A DNA stretch of 7,098 nucleotides from DATIXD01 sp035518875. GTDB lineage: Bacteria; Pseudomonadota; Gammaproteobacteria; Methylococcales; Methylococcaceae. Of this stretch, positions 1 to 5,635 are shown piece after piece (within the stretch, counting starts at the first letter, position 1; each line of letters starts with the position of its first letter). Location of the stretch: assembly GCA_035518875.1 (NCBI GenBank), contig DATIXD010000279.1, forward strand, positions 1-7,098. The letters are read 5' to 3'. The notes beneath the pieces were generated by a model. The model made no database searches. It saw nothing but the letters and a program-made list of their open reading frames with translations, and had not been told where the DNA came from. Position numbers and translations under genes: made by a program.

Positions 1-1
1 A

Positions 2-1546
2 TTCACCTACCAATACCTGTATCACCAGCAGCCGGGGACCAGCGAGACTTCCCGATTTCCGGCCGACTTCATCAATGGCCCGGTCCACATCAACTCCGTT
101 TATCGCCTTGGGGAGCGCCTGAAGCTCGCCAGGGAGGAGCGTATCACGCCTGCCCAGCGCGATCTCATTAAGTCCATGTACGCCCACGCCGGTCTGAAGG
201 AGAACGACCCGGGAGGAGCGTTGGGCGGTTCGGAGGCCGAGCCGACGCTGAAGGTTCCGCACATCCTGGCGGACGGGTCCGACTCGATGAGTGTCCTTAT
301 GGCATCGACCCGTGTGTACGTTAATGAAGGGATGATGTTCGACCTATGGGTATCCACGACATGGCCCTTGAACCCGTGGGACCTGAAGGAAAGCATCCGC
401 CGGAATTTCAAGACAGGGGAATTCGACCTCATCGGCACGGCCCGCAAGGATCCGAACAGCCCGTGGATGATAACCGAGAAGCGCATGCCGAACATGGCCC
501 TTTTCCTCAGCACCTACGACTCCTTACCGCTTGCAAGCGCGAAGGAGATTGAGCGTGACGGCAAGCCGAAGAAAGACGGCAAGGATTATCTCACCACCGA
601 TCCTGAAGTGCTGACGCGAGGCAAGATAGCGTTCGCCGACAACTGCGCCAGGTGCCATAGCAGTAAGAGACCGAACCCGATGCCAAAGGACCCGGCGGAG
701 CAAAGGAAGGCATGGCGGGAACTGGTTCAGCGGGACGACTTCCTCAAGGACAACTACATGTCCGACGACCAGCGCCATCCCGTTTCCGAGCTGGGCACCA
801 ACGCGCAACGCGCCATGGGCACTAACGCCATGGCGGGGCACACTTGGGGCCAGATGTCCAGCCAGACTTATAAAGACCAGCGCGTGCCAACCGAGCTCCT
901 GCAAGACCACGACGCGGAGGGCAATCCGATCCCGCTCTACAATCCCCTGACTGGGAAACACGACATCAATTTCACGGCCCACAAATCGTTCTACCGCACC
1001 CCGACGCTCGTCAGCATCTGGGCCACGGCCCCGTATTTGCACAACAACTCCGTCGGCATTTACATCCCCGACCCGTCGGTTGCCGGCCGCATGGAGGCCT
1101 ACGAAGACGGGATGACCAAGCTCCTCTGGCCAGAGAAGCGTCTCGGTGTCAAATCGATCAAGGTCACCACCGACGACAGTACGCTCCCGGACTTGTTCCC
1201 CCTGTTGAAGGAGGCGCTGCCCGAGTTCGCTGACCTTCCAGACTTTGAGGTGGACTTGTTGTTCGTGCCCAGCGGAACGCCAATCAACCTGCTGATGAAT
1301 CTCCACCCCAAAGACATAAAGGCCGTTCTGCAAGCATACGTGGACGGGGTTCTGCAGGGCCAGCCGAGAAAGAAATTCGCGGAGCTGCGGACGAAGAACC
1401 ACGCTCTGGCTCACGAGAGGATGATGAAGAAACTCCTTGAGGTGAATATGTGCCCGGACTTCATCGAAGACCGGGGCCACACCTTCGGGCGTCAACTCAG
1501 CGATCAAGACAAGCGGGCGCTCATCGAGTACGTGAAGTATTTCTAA
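2..1546 (+). CDS. Large c-type cytochrome, RoxA / di-haem cytochrome c peroxidase-like (5' end outside window)
   Basis: The reading frame is open from base 2, so the start, signal peptide and N-terminal part lie upstream of the window; about 514 residues are visible. A single haem c motif, CARCH, lies at visible residues 215-219 (bases 644-658). The segment WATAPYLHNNS (around residue 340, His at 347), the following LLWPEKR, and the C-terminal GHTFGRQLSDQDKRALIEYV are typical of the RoxA-like / di-haem peroxidase superfamily of periplasmic cytochromes. Members usually carry two CxxCH motifs about 200 residues apart. The visible one is therefore probably the second, with the first upstream (inference). 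Such proteins transfer electrons or act as peroxidases or oxygenases in the periplasm; the substrate cannot be told from sequence. A plain peroxidase or an electron shuttle is also possible. The next gene, a cupredoxin, lies 150 bp downstream on the same strand. Confidence 0.85.
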   Translation, partial: FTYQYLYHQQPGTSETSRFPADFINGPVHINSVYRLGERLKLAREERITPAQRDLIKSMYAHAGLKENDPGGALGGSEAEPTLKVPHILADGSDSMSVLMASTRVYVNEGMMFDLWVSTTWPLNPWDLKESIRRNFKTGEFDLIGTARKDPNSPWMITEKRMPNMALFLSTYDSLPLASAKEIERDGKPKKDGKDYLTTDPEVLTRGKIAFADNCARCHSSKRPNPMPKDPAEQRKAWRELVQRDDFLKDNYMSDDQRHPVSELGTNAQRAMGTNAMAGHTWGQMSSQTYKDQRVPTELLQDHDAEGNPIPLYNPLTGKHDINFTAHKSFYRTPTLVSIWATAPYLHNNSVGIYIPDPSVAGRMEAYEDGMTKLLWPEKRLGVKSIKVTTDDSTLPDLFPLLKEALPEFADLPDFEVDLLFVPSGTPINLLMNLHPKDIKAVLQAYVDGVLQGQPRKKFAELRTKNHALAHERMMKKLLEVNMCPDFIEDRGHTFGRQLSDQDKRALIEYVKYF

Positions 1547-1583
1547 AGGCCCTTTCTTGCGCCGCGAAATGTTTAATAACCAT

Positions 1584-1614
1584 GTCGGGGCGGCTGGGCA
1601 GTGGCCGCCTCGAC
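1584..1614 (+). other. Strong GC-rich stem-loop after the cytochrome gene
   Basis: Arms GTCGGGGCGGC (1584-1594) and GCCGCCTCGAC (1604-1614) pair over 11 bp with one G-U pair, around a 9-nt loop. No T-run follows, so it is not a canonical intrinsic terminator. It could be a 3' mRNA-stabilising structure, a processing site or a factor-assisted terminator. Confidence 0.6.
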
Positions 1615-1630
1615 CATCTGGGAGACGCTT

Positions 1631-1663
1631 CGGTTGTACCCTCAACCATCAGAGGGTCAACCG
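1631..1663 (+). other. Second strong stem-loop, in the cupredoxin leader
   Basis: CGGTTG (1631-1636) pairs with CAACCG (1658-1663) and ACCCTC (1638-1643) pairs with GAGGGT (1652-1657). This gives a 12-bp stem with one bulged T (1637) and an 8-nt loop. It ends 20 bases before the ribosome binding site of the cupredoxin gene and leaves that site exposed. No T-run follows. A role in mRNA stability or differential expression of cytochrome and cupredoxin is inferred. Confidence 0.6.
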
Positions 1664-1696
1664 CGGCGGCTCCTCGCACCTCGAAAGGAGGGCATC

Positions 1697-2071
1697 ATGA
1701 CCCGTTTTTGCTTGTTTCTGCTCACCTGCGTGCTGATCTTGGCAGTTTCGCCCGCCTGGTCGGCGGGCGACAAGAACCCCGAGGCAAAACCGATCACCGT
1801 CAAGATGAAGAGTCTCAGCTATGAGCCCAGGAAACTCGAAATCCATGTCGGCGACTCGGTCGTATGGAGCAATGAGGCCCGCACGCCGCACACTGCGACT
1901 TCGGACGACGAAGGTAAGACATTCGACACCGATGAGATCAAGCCGGCTGAATCGTCAAAGCCTGTGAAGTTTGAGAAGGAGGGCGATTTCAAGTACCACT
2001 GCAAAATCCATGGCAAGTCGATGAGCGCTGTAGTGGTCGTGAAACCGACCGGCAGCGGTAATCAACCATAG
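1697..2071 (+). CDS. Secreted small blue-copper protein (plastocyanin-like cupredoxin)
   Basis: This 124-residue precursor begins with a Sec signal peptide (residues 1-23, hydrophobic LFLLTCVLILAV, likely cleaved near AWSA). The mature domain is about 100 residues, the usual size for a single cupredoxin. The VGDSVVW strand precedes the first type-1 copper ligand, His65 (TPHTA). The C-terminal loop YHCKIHGKSM supplies Cys102, His105 and probably Met109. The His-to-Met gap of three residues differs from the two of amicyanin and the four of plastocyanin. The ATG at 1697 is preferred over in-frame codons up to 1601 because AAAGGAGG sits at 1684-1691 with five bases of spacing and the signal peptide starts there. 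The expected role is one-electron shuttling in the periplasm. The upstream cytochrome is a plausible partner (inference from adjacency). Confidence 0.9.
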   Translation: MTRFCLFLLTCVLILAVSPAWSAGDKNPEAKPITVKMKSLSYEPRKLEIHVGDSVVWSNEARTPHTATSDDEGKTFDTDEIKPAESSKPVKFEKEGDFKYHCKIHGKSMSAVVVVKPTGSGNQP

Positions 2072-2158
2072 CAGACAAGTTGGAGAAATAACGCGCCAGT
2101 GATTATATCAGAGGAAGTCGAAAAGATTACCGCAGGAGGAAGTCCGCAGAGATGACCA

Positions 2159-2254
2159 ATTTTTTACGAGTTTTCGCCAATTCTCGAAAATTAGTGATTC
2201 TGTGATTCGCGCCATCAAGTCTTTTCAATGACTTACACTTGGCATAAACATTGC
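2159..2254 (+). repeat. Dispersed repeat copy 1 (promoter array)
   Basis: It aligns without gaps to 5504-5599 at an offset of 3345. Counted by eye there are 15 mismatches in 96 bases. The longest exact stretch is 18 bases (2159-2176). Mismatches cluster between 2189 and 2210, the spacer between the inverted repeat and the IHF-like site; the functional blocks are conserved. Confidence 0.85.
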
Positions 2255-2255
2255 G
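2159..2255 (+). promoter_or_regulatory. Sigma-54 promoter array A, upstream of sco remnant-cydAB
   Basis: The core TGGCATAAACATTGCG (2240-2255) has GG at 2241-2242 and GC at 2253-2254. That is the exact 12-base GG-to-GC phase of RpoN -24/-12 promoters and fits the TGGCAC-N5-TTGC consensus. Transcription should start near 2266. Upstream lie an IHF-like site (ATCAAGTCTTTT, 2214-2225) and an inverted repeat TTTTCG-N8-CGAAAA (2171-2190), suited to enhancer-binding protein contact and DNA bending. The whole block recurs at 5504-5600 with identical internal spacing. The genes downstream are the sco remnant and cydAB. Confidence 0.8.
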
Positions 2256-2335
2256 GCAAGATAGCGCATGATGGTGTTTTCGAGAAAGAATGGATGGCGT
2301 CACATGTCATGGATGATCGACAATAGGTTCCTATC

Positions 2336-2602
2336 ATGGCGTTCCATTGCAGCGACCTTCTGTTTACGCTGCTGCTGCAACCCTGTCAGCTCTGTGTCCA
2401 TAGCCAGGAGTATCCCGCAGGGCGCATGGACGACCGGGCGACGCCTCGGCAGGAGGGGTCAGGGATCGGGGTAAATGAGCGTCTGGGAACCACAATACCC
2501 CTCGATAGCATCTTCCGCGATGAAACGGGTGAGACGGTCCGCCTGGGCGAGCTTATCACCAGCCCGACCATTATCCAGCGACTCGCTATGGAGCGAAAAT
2601 GA
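2336..2602 (+). pseudogene. 5' remnant of a SCO1/SenC copper chaperone gene, truncated and probably frameshifted
   Basis: The translated stretch from YPAGRMDDRATP through GVNERLGTTIPLD, FRDETGETVRLGELI and PTII matches the N-terminal, pre-thioredoxin part of SCO/SenC/PrrC proteins, which deliver copper to the CuA site of cytochrome c oxidase. In intact members this runs on into the VYY-C-x3-C copper-binding motif and about 130 further residues. Here it stops 8 residues after PTII (QRLAMERK), so the CxxxC and distal His are gone and copper-chaperone function is not expected. A more convincing signal-peptide start lies in another frame (ATG at 2313, reading MIDNRFLSWRSIAATFCL), which suggests a frameshift near 2361-2368. 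The stop at 2600-2602 overlaps the cydA start as ATGA, so translation through this remnant could still couple to cydA. A short expressed leader peptide is the alternative. Confidence 0.7.
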
Positions 2603-3966
2603 ACTCGAATCTCATTGATCCTGCGTTTTGGAGCCGCTTGCAGTTCGCCTTCACGGTGATTTATCACTACCTTTTTCCGCAGCTGACTATGGGATTGGCG
2701 TGGTTTCTTGTGTATTGGAAATGGCGTGCCCTGCGGACGGGTGATGAAAAATACAATCAAGCCGTTCGGTTCTGGGCCAAGATTTTCGGAATAAATTTTG
2801 CCGTGGGAGTCGTCACCGGAATTCCTATGGAGTTTCAGTTCGGAACGAACTGGGCGGAATTCACCCGGTATGCGGGCGGTGTGATCGGACAGACGCTGGC
2901 GATGGAAGGCATGTTTGCTTTCTTTCTGGAAAGTGCGTTCATCGGCGCGCTAATCTGGGGCGAGAAGCGACTGGGACCGCGGTATCATTTCCTGGCCGCG
3001 GTGGCGGTTGCGCTGGGAAGCTGGCTTTCCGGCTACTTTATCCTGGTCACGAATGCTTTCATGCAGCATCCGGTGGGTTACCGAATCGAAGCCAACGGCG
3101 TGCTCGGCATCGACAGTCTCAGCAGCTATTTGTTGAATCCCTGGGCCTGGGTGCAGTTTCTCCACAATCAAATGGCGGCACTCGTGACCGGCTCGTTCGT
3201 GGTTACAGCCGTGGGAGCCTTTTATACCATGCGAGGACTCCATCCGATCCAGGCTCGACTGTATCTGCGCATGGGAACGCTCACTGCGCTCGTAGCGTCT
3301 GTTCTTGTCGCCTTTCCAACCGGCGACCAGCAGGCCAAGATGGTCGGTCATCACCAGCCGGTAACACTCGCTGCAATGGAAGGCAAATTCGTGGGCGGAC
3401 GCATGGCGGGTGTCGCTGTTATCGGGCAACCAAATATTGCGGCCCGGCGGCTCGAAAATCCCATCGAGATTCCCGGCGCCCTCAGTTTTCTCGCCTACGG
3501 CACTTTTCAAAGTTATGTGCACGGGCTGGAGGAATATCCCGAGAATGCCTGGCCCGACAACATCGAGCTTTTGTATTACTCGTTTCACCTCATGATAATG
3601 CTGGGGACGATTTTCATCATCCTTATGGCCTATGCCGGTTTCCAGAATTGGCGCGGCCGGCTGGAATCCAGCCCTTTGCTGCTCTGGGTATTGATGCTGG
3701 CATTTCCCTTTCCGTACATCGCCAACACCCTGGGCTGGATGACGGCCGAGCTGGGACGGCAACCATGGCTGCTATATGGTCTTTTTCCCACGCGCGCCGG
3801 TTACAGCAAAGTGGTGAGCAACGGTGACACCATTTTCACCCTGATTGGCTTTACCGGCCTGTATTTCGTGCTCGGTCTGCTGTTTCTCTATCTGGTCGGC
3901 CGTGAGATCGGCCACGGTCCGGACGATGACGTGGTTGTCGGCCGTGGAGAGGAGTCGTTTTCATGA
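2599..3966 (+). CDS. cydA: Cytochrome bd-type oxidase subunit I, short Q-loop form
   Basis: This 455-residue integral membrane protein is the haem-bearing subunit of the bd-type terminal oxidase, which reduces O2 to water in the inner membrane. His23 corresponds to the high-spin haem ligand His19 of E. coli, His189 (FLHNQ) to His186 and Met331 (SFHLM) to Met393, the haem b558 ligands. Glu103 and Glu111 in AMEGMFAFFLES match Glu99 and Glu107. Glu383 in GWMTAELGRQPW matches Glu445. The quinol loop motif GDQQ...LAAMEG keeps Glu261 (Glu257). The position of Lys252 is Thr256 and that of Arg391 is His329. It is shorter than E. coli CydA (522), mainly through a short Q-loop as in CioA-type enzymes. 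GGAG at 2590-2593 precedes the ATG by five bases. It overlaps the sco remnant by four bases and cydB by four bases. E. coli equivalents are aligned from memory. Confidence 0.95.
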   Translation: MNSNLIDPAFWSRLQFAFTVIYHYLFPQLTMGLAWFLVYWKWRALRTGDEKYNQAVRFWAKIFGINFAVGVVTGIPMEFQFGTNWAEFTRYAGGVIGQTLAMEGMFAFFLESAFIGALIWGEKRLGPRYHFLAAVAVALGSWLSGYFILVTNAFMQHPVGYRIEANGVLGIDSLSSYLLNPWAWVQFLHNQMAALVTGSFVVTAVGAFYTMRGLHPIQARLYLRMGTLTALVASVLVAFPTGDQQAKMVGHHQPVTLAAMEGKFVGGRMAGVAVIGQPNIAARRLENPIEIPGALSFLAYGTFQSYVHGLEEYPENAWPDNIELLYYSFHLMIMLGTIFIILMAYAGFQNWRGRLESSPLLLWVLMLAFPFPYIANTLGWMTAELGRQPWLLYGLFPTRAGYSKVVSNGDTIFTLIGFTGLYFVLGLLFLYLVGREIGHGPDDDVVVGRGEESFS

Positions 3967-5012
3967 TTGCGACCTGGTACGGCATTGTCAGCTTGATGCT
4001 CATCATCTATGTGGCCTTGGACGGCCGCAATTTCGGTGCTGGAATGCTCCACTGGATTGTCGCGAGAACCCCCGAGGAGCGGCGCGAGGTCGTTGCGGCG
4101 ATCGGGCCGCTTTGGTCATGGCATGAAGTGTGGCTCCTCAGCTTTGGCGGCACATTGGTTGCGGTATTCCCGCGCCTCATGGCCTCGGCTTTTGCCGGTT
4201 ATTACCTCGCGCTCTTTCTGATTTTATGGTGCCTGATTCTGCGCGGCATTTCCCTCGAAGTTGGCGGCCATATCAATGATCGCCTCTGGCAGGGGTTCTG
4301 GGATTTCGTTTTCGTGTTTTCCAATTGTCTCCTGTCCATCCTTTTCGGCGCGGCGGCAGGCAACGTGGCGCGGGGGGTTCCGCTCGACGCCGATGGTAAT
4401 TTCTCGATGGCATTTTTCACGGATTTCAACGTGCGCGGCCATGTGGGGCTGCTCGACTGGTACACGATGTCCATTGCGGTCTTCTCGGCTGTCATACTGG
4501 CCGCTCATGGCGCGACATATCTCACGCTGAAGACGGAAGGCCCGGTGCATGACCGTAGCGCAACGTGGGCGAAGCACCTGTGGACAGCGGTTGGCCCGCT
4601 CTTTTTCGCTATCTCGGTTGAGTCGTGGATAGTTCGTCCCGACGTGCCCGGCCATGCGATTTACAACCCATTTTGCTGGCTGGGATTACTCGTCGTCATC
4701 GTCTCTATCATCCTGCTGATTTCGGGCCTCTCGACTCGCCGGGAAATGCGGGCTTTCATCGGGTCGAATTTTCTCATCGTGGGCTTGCTGGCCACCGGAG
4801 GCGCGGCTATTTTCCCGGTGATGCTTTATTCGACCCTTGCGCCTGAGAATTCAATAGACGCCTATGCCGTGGCGTCCAGCCCAAGCGCTTTCCACTTCGT
4901 GTCTATTTGGTGGCCGGTGGGATTCGCGTTGGCGATCATCTATTTCGTCTTCATCTCGCGGCGCTATAAGGGAAAAGTAAGTGTCAAGCGGGACACCCAA
5001 GGCTTTTACTAG
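3963..5012 (+). CDS. cydB: Cytochrome bd-type oxidase subunit II, divergent form
   Basis: This 349-residue polytopic membrane protein is the partner subunit of CydA. It begins with the family's N-terminal helix leading to LDGRNFGAGML (residues 19-29), where most members have LDGFDLGVGML. The second conserved block, normally W-D/E-x-N-x-x-W, here reads WSWHEVW (51-57). The LRGISLE segment matches the conserved RG...E helix that follows. The acidic residues at the second positions of both blocks are therefore replaced (Asn23, Ser52), a divergence from E. coli CydB. Its ATG overlaps the cydA stop as ATGA, and GGAG at 3951-3954 serves as the ribosome binding site, so the pair is translationally coupled. 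I see no cydX-like small gene after it. An intrinsic terminator follows directly, so the operon ends here. Confidence 0.92.
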   Translation: MIATWYGIVSLMLIIYVALDGRNFGAGMLHWIVARTPEERREVVAAIGPLWSWHEVWLLSFGGTLVAVFPRLMASAFAGYYLALFLILWCLILRGISLEVGGHINDRLWQGFWDFVFVFSNCLLSILFGAAAGNVARGVPLDADGNFSMAFFTDFNVRGHVGLLDWYTMSIAVFSAVILAAHGATYLTLKTEGPVHDRSATWAKHLWTAVGPLFFAISVESWIVRPDVPGHAIYNPFCWLGLLVVIVSIILLISGLSTRREMRAFIGSNFLIVGLLATGGAAIFPVMLYSTLAPENSIDAYAVASSPSAFHFVSIWWPVGFALAIIYFVFISRRYKGKVSVKRDTQGFY

Positions 5013-5014
5013 AG

Positions 5015-5040
5015 GCAGTCGGTCATTCGACGCTTTTTTT
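5015..5040 (+). terminator. Intrinsic terminator of the cydAB operon
   Basis: GC-A-GTCG (5015-5021) pairs with CGACGC (5028-5033) as a 6-bp stem with one bulged A and a 6-nt loop. Seven T residues follow at 5034-5040. It starts two bases after the cydB stop codon, the expected position for a rho-independent terminator. Confidence 0.75.
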
Positions 5041-5082
5041 GAGGCAACTCCTGCCGAGGCAGCAATGGCGGCTGCGCGTTGA

Positions 5083-5143
5083 CTCATAATAAAAGATAAC
5101 CGAAAGACGGAATCGTTGCCTCATAATGGAGGTAACCGAAGAG
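5083..5143 (+). repeat. Imperfect tandem direct repeat in the intergenic region
   Basis: CTCATAAT-N6-TAACCGAAAG (5083-5106) recurs as CTCATAAT-N5-TAACCGAAGAG (5120-5143), about 37 bases later. The shared blocks CTCATAAT and TAACCGAA are exact. No coding explanation is visible. The stretch 5041-5200 otherwise shows only short weak hairpins. Confidence 0.45.
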
Positions 5144-5200
5144 TAGAGAAAACGAGCTTGAGCTTTTCTTCGATTCTTCTTTTGAGTGTAAAAGGATTGA

Positions 5201-5392
5201 GGGCATTGTAAACCTTCAGAAGGTTGCTTTTTGCGGTGGGATGTATGTGTTCAGAAGCCAGAAATCTCTGGCAAGGAGTTTGTGGAATATGGAAGAATTT
5301 TCGCCGAAATTCCGACTGTGGGTTTCAGCACATACGGAGAGGACTTTATCGGACACATCAACCAGACATCGACCATTCTAGTTTTCAGATAG
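5201..5392 (+). pseudogene. Probable 3' remnant of a FIST-domain sensor gene
   Basis: This frame has no start codon after the in-frame stop at 5198-5200. It encodes a protein-like tail: SGKEFVEYGRIFAEIP, then GFSTYGE, then HINQTSTILVF, ending at TAG 5390-5392. The GFSTYGE...NQT...LVF pattern resembles the C-terminal end of FIST_C domains, found in NO/ligand-sensing and signal-transduction proteins (recognised from memory, no search done). Only about 50 residues remain of a domain pair that is usually over 350, so this is a fragment without expected function. A chance reading frame is the alternative. The opposite strand and a second forward frame here are also open but show no family resemblance. 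Confidence 0.5.
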
Positions 5393-5503
5393 AGGGGGAT
5401 TGTCTCTAAGATTTTCTGCGAGAGTGCCGTGGTAAGGGCCACTCAGAATATCAGAACCGGTGCGAATGATAACCTGGCCTCCGTAGGGAAGATGGCGGAG
5501 ATT

Positions 5504-5599
5504 ATTTTTTACGAGTTTTCGTTAATTCTCGAAGATTCGTGTTCCTGGAATTTGTGCCATCAAGTATTTTCAATGGCTTACGGTTGGCATTAACATTGC
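5504..5599 (+). repeat. Dispersed repeat copy 2 (promoter array)
   Basis: This is the ungapped partner of 2159-2254. Similarity fades just downstream of the -12 element. A shared ATGGTG follows both (2271-2276 and 5622-5627) with a 6-base length difference, so the ancestral unit may have extended to a start codon. Confidence 0.85.
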
Positions 5600-5600
5600 A
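5504..5600 (+). promoter_or_regulatory. Sigma-54 promoter array B, upstream of the molybdenum hydroxylase genes
   Basis: The core TGGCATTAACATTGCA (5585-5600) has GG at 5586-5587 and GC at 5598-5599, the correct RpoN phase, and ends in the preferred TTGCA. Transcription should start near 5611. The IHF-like ATCAAGTATTTT (5559-5570) and the upstream TTTTCG-N8-CGAAGA (5516-5535, one pair lost relative to copy A) are at the same distances from the core as in array A: 69 bases from the first repeat arm to the TGG. The 2Fe-2S subunit gene begins about 25 bases after the predicted start. Confidence 0.82.
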
Positions 5601-5635
5601 ATATAAGACGTCAAAAGGAATATGGTGTATCAGGG

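Noticed and set aside
524..1645. Long open frame on the minus strand opposite the cytochrome gene
   Set aside because: It is the GC-driven shadow of a gene with a haem motif and family signatures on the + strand; its protein shows no recognisable domain.
1601..1696. Upstream extension of the cupredoxin to an ATG at 1601
   Set aside because: It would put 32 Arg/Pro-rich residues before a clear signal peptide and run through the second stem-loop; the strong Shine-Dalgarno fits only ATG 1697.
1697..1766. Possible lipoprotein signal in the cupredoxin (Cys11 after LLT)
   Set aside because: Thr precedes the Cys where a lipobox needs Gly, Ala or Ser, and the Cys lies in the middle of the hydrophobic core; ordinary cleavage near AWSA fits better.
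2950..3762. Long open frame on the minus strand opposite cydA
   Set aside because: cydA has all haem ligands on the + strand; the antisense protein is His/Arg-rich and domain-free.
5147..5169. AGAAAA-N11-TTTTCT hairpin considered as a terminator
   Set aside because: The stem is only six mostly A-T pairs with no clean T-run, and a better terminator already lies at 5015-5040.
5224..5442. Two short overlapping open frames (5224-5409 forward, 5251-5442 reverse)
   Set aside because: Neither resembles a known family; the frame at 5201-5392 carries the protein-like FIST tail instead.
5423..5443. GAGTGCC...GGCCACTC hairpin
   Set aside because: It is short, bulged and has no T-run; no gene ends close enough to need it as a terminator.
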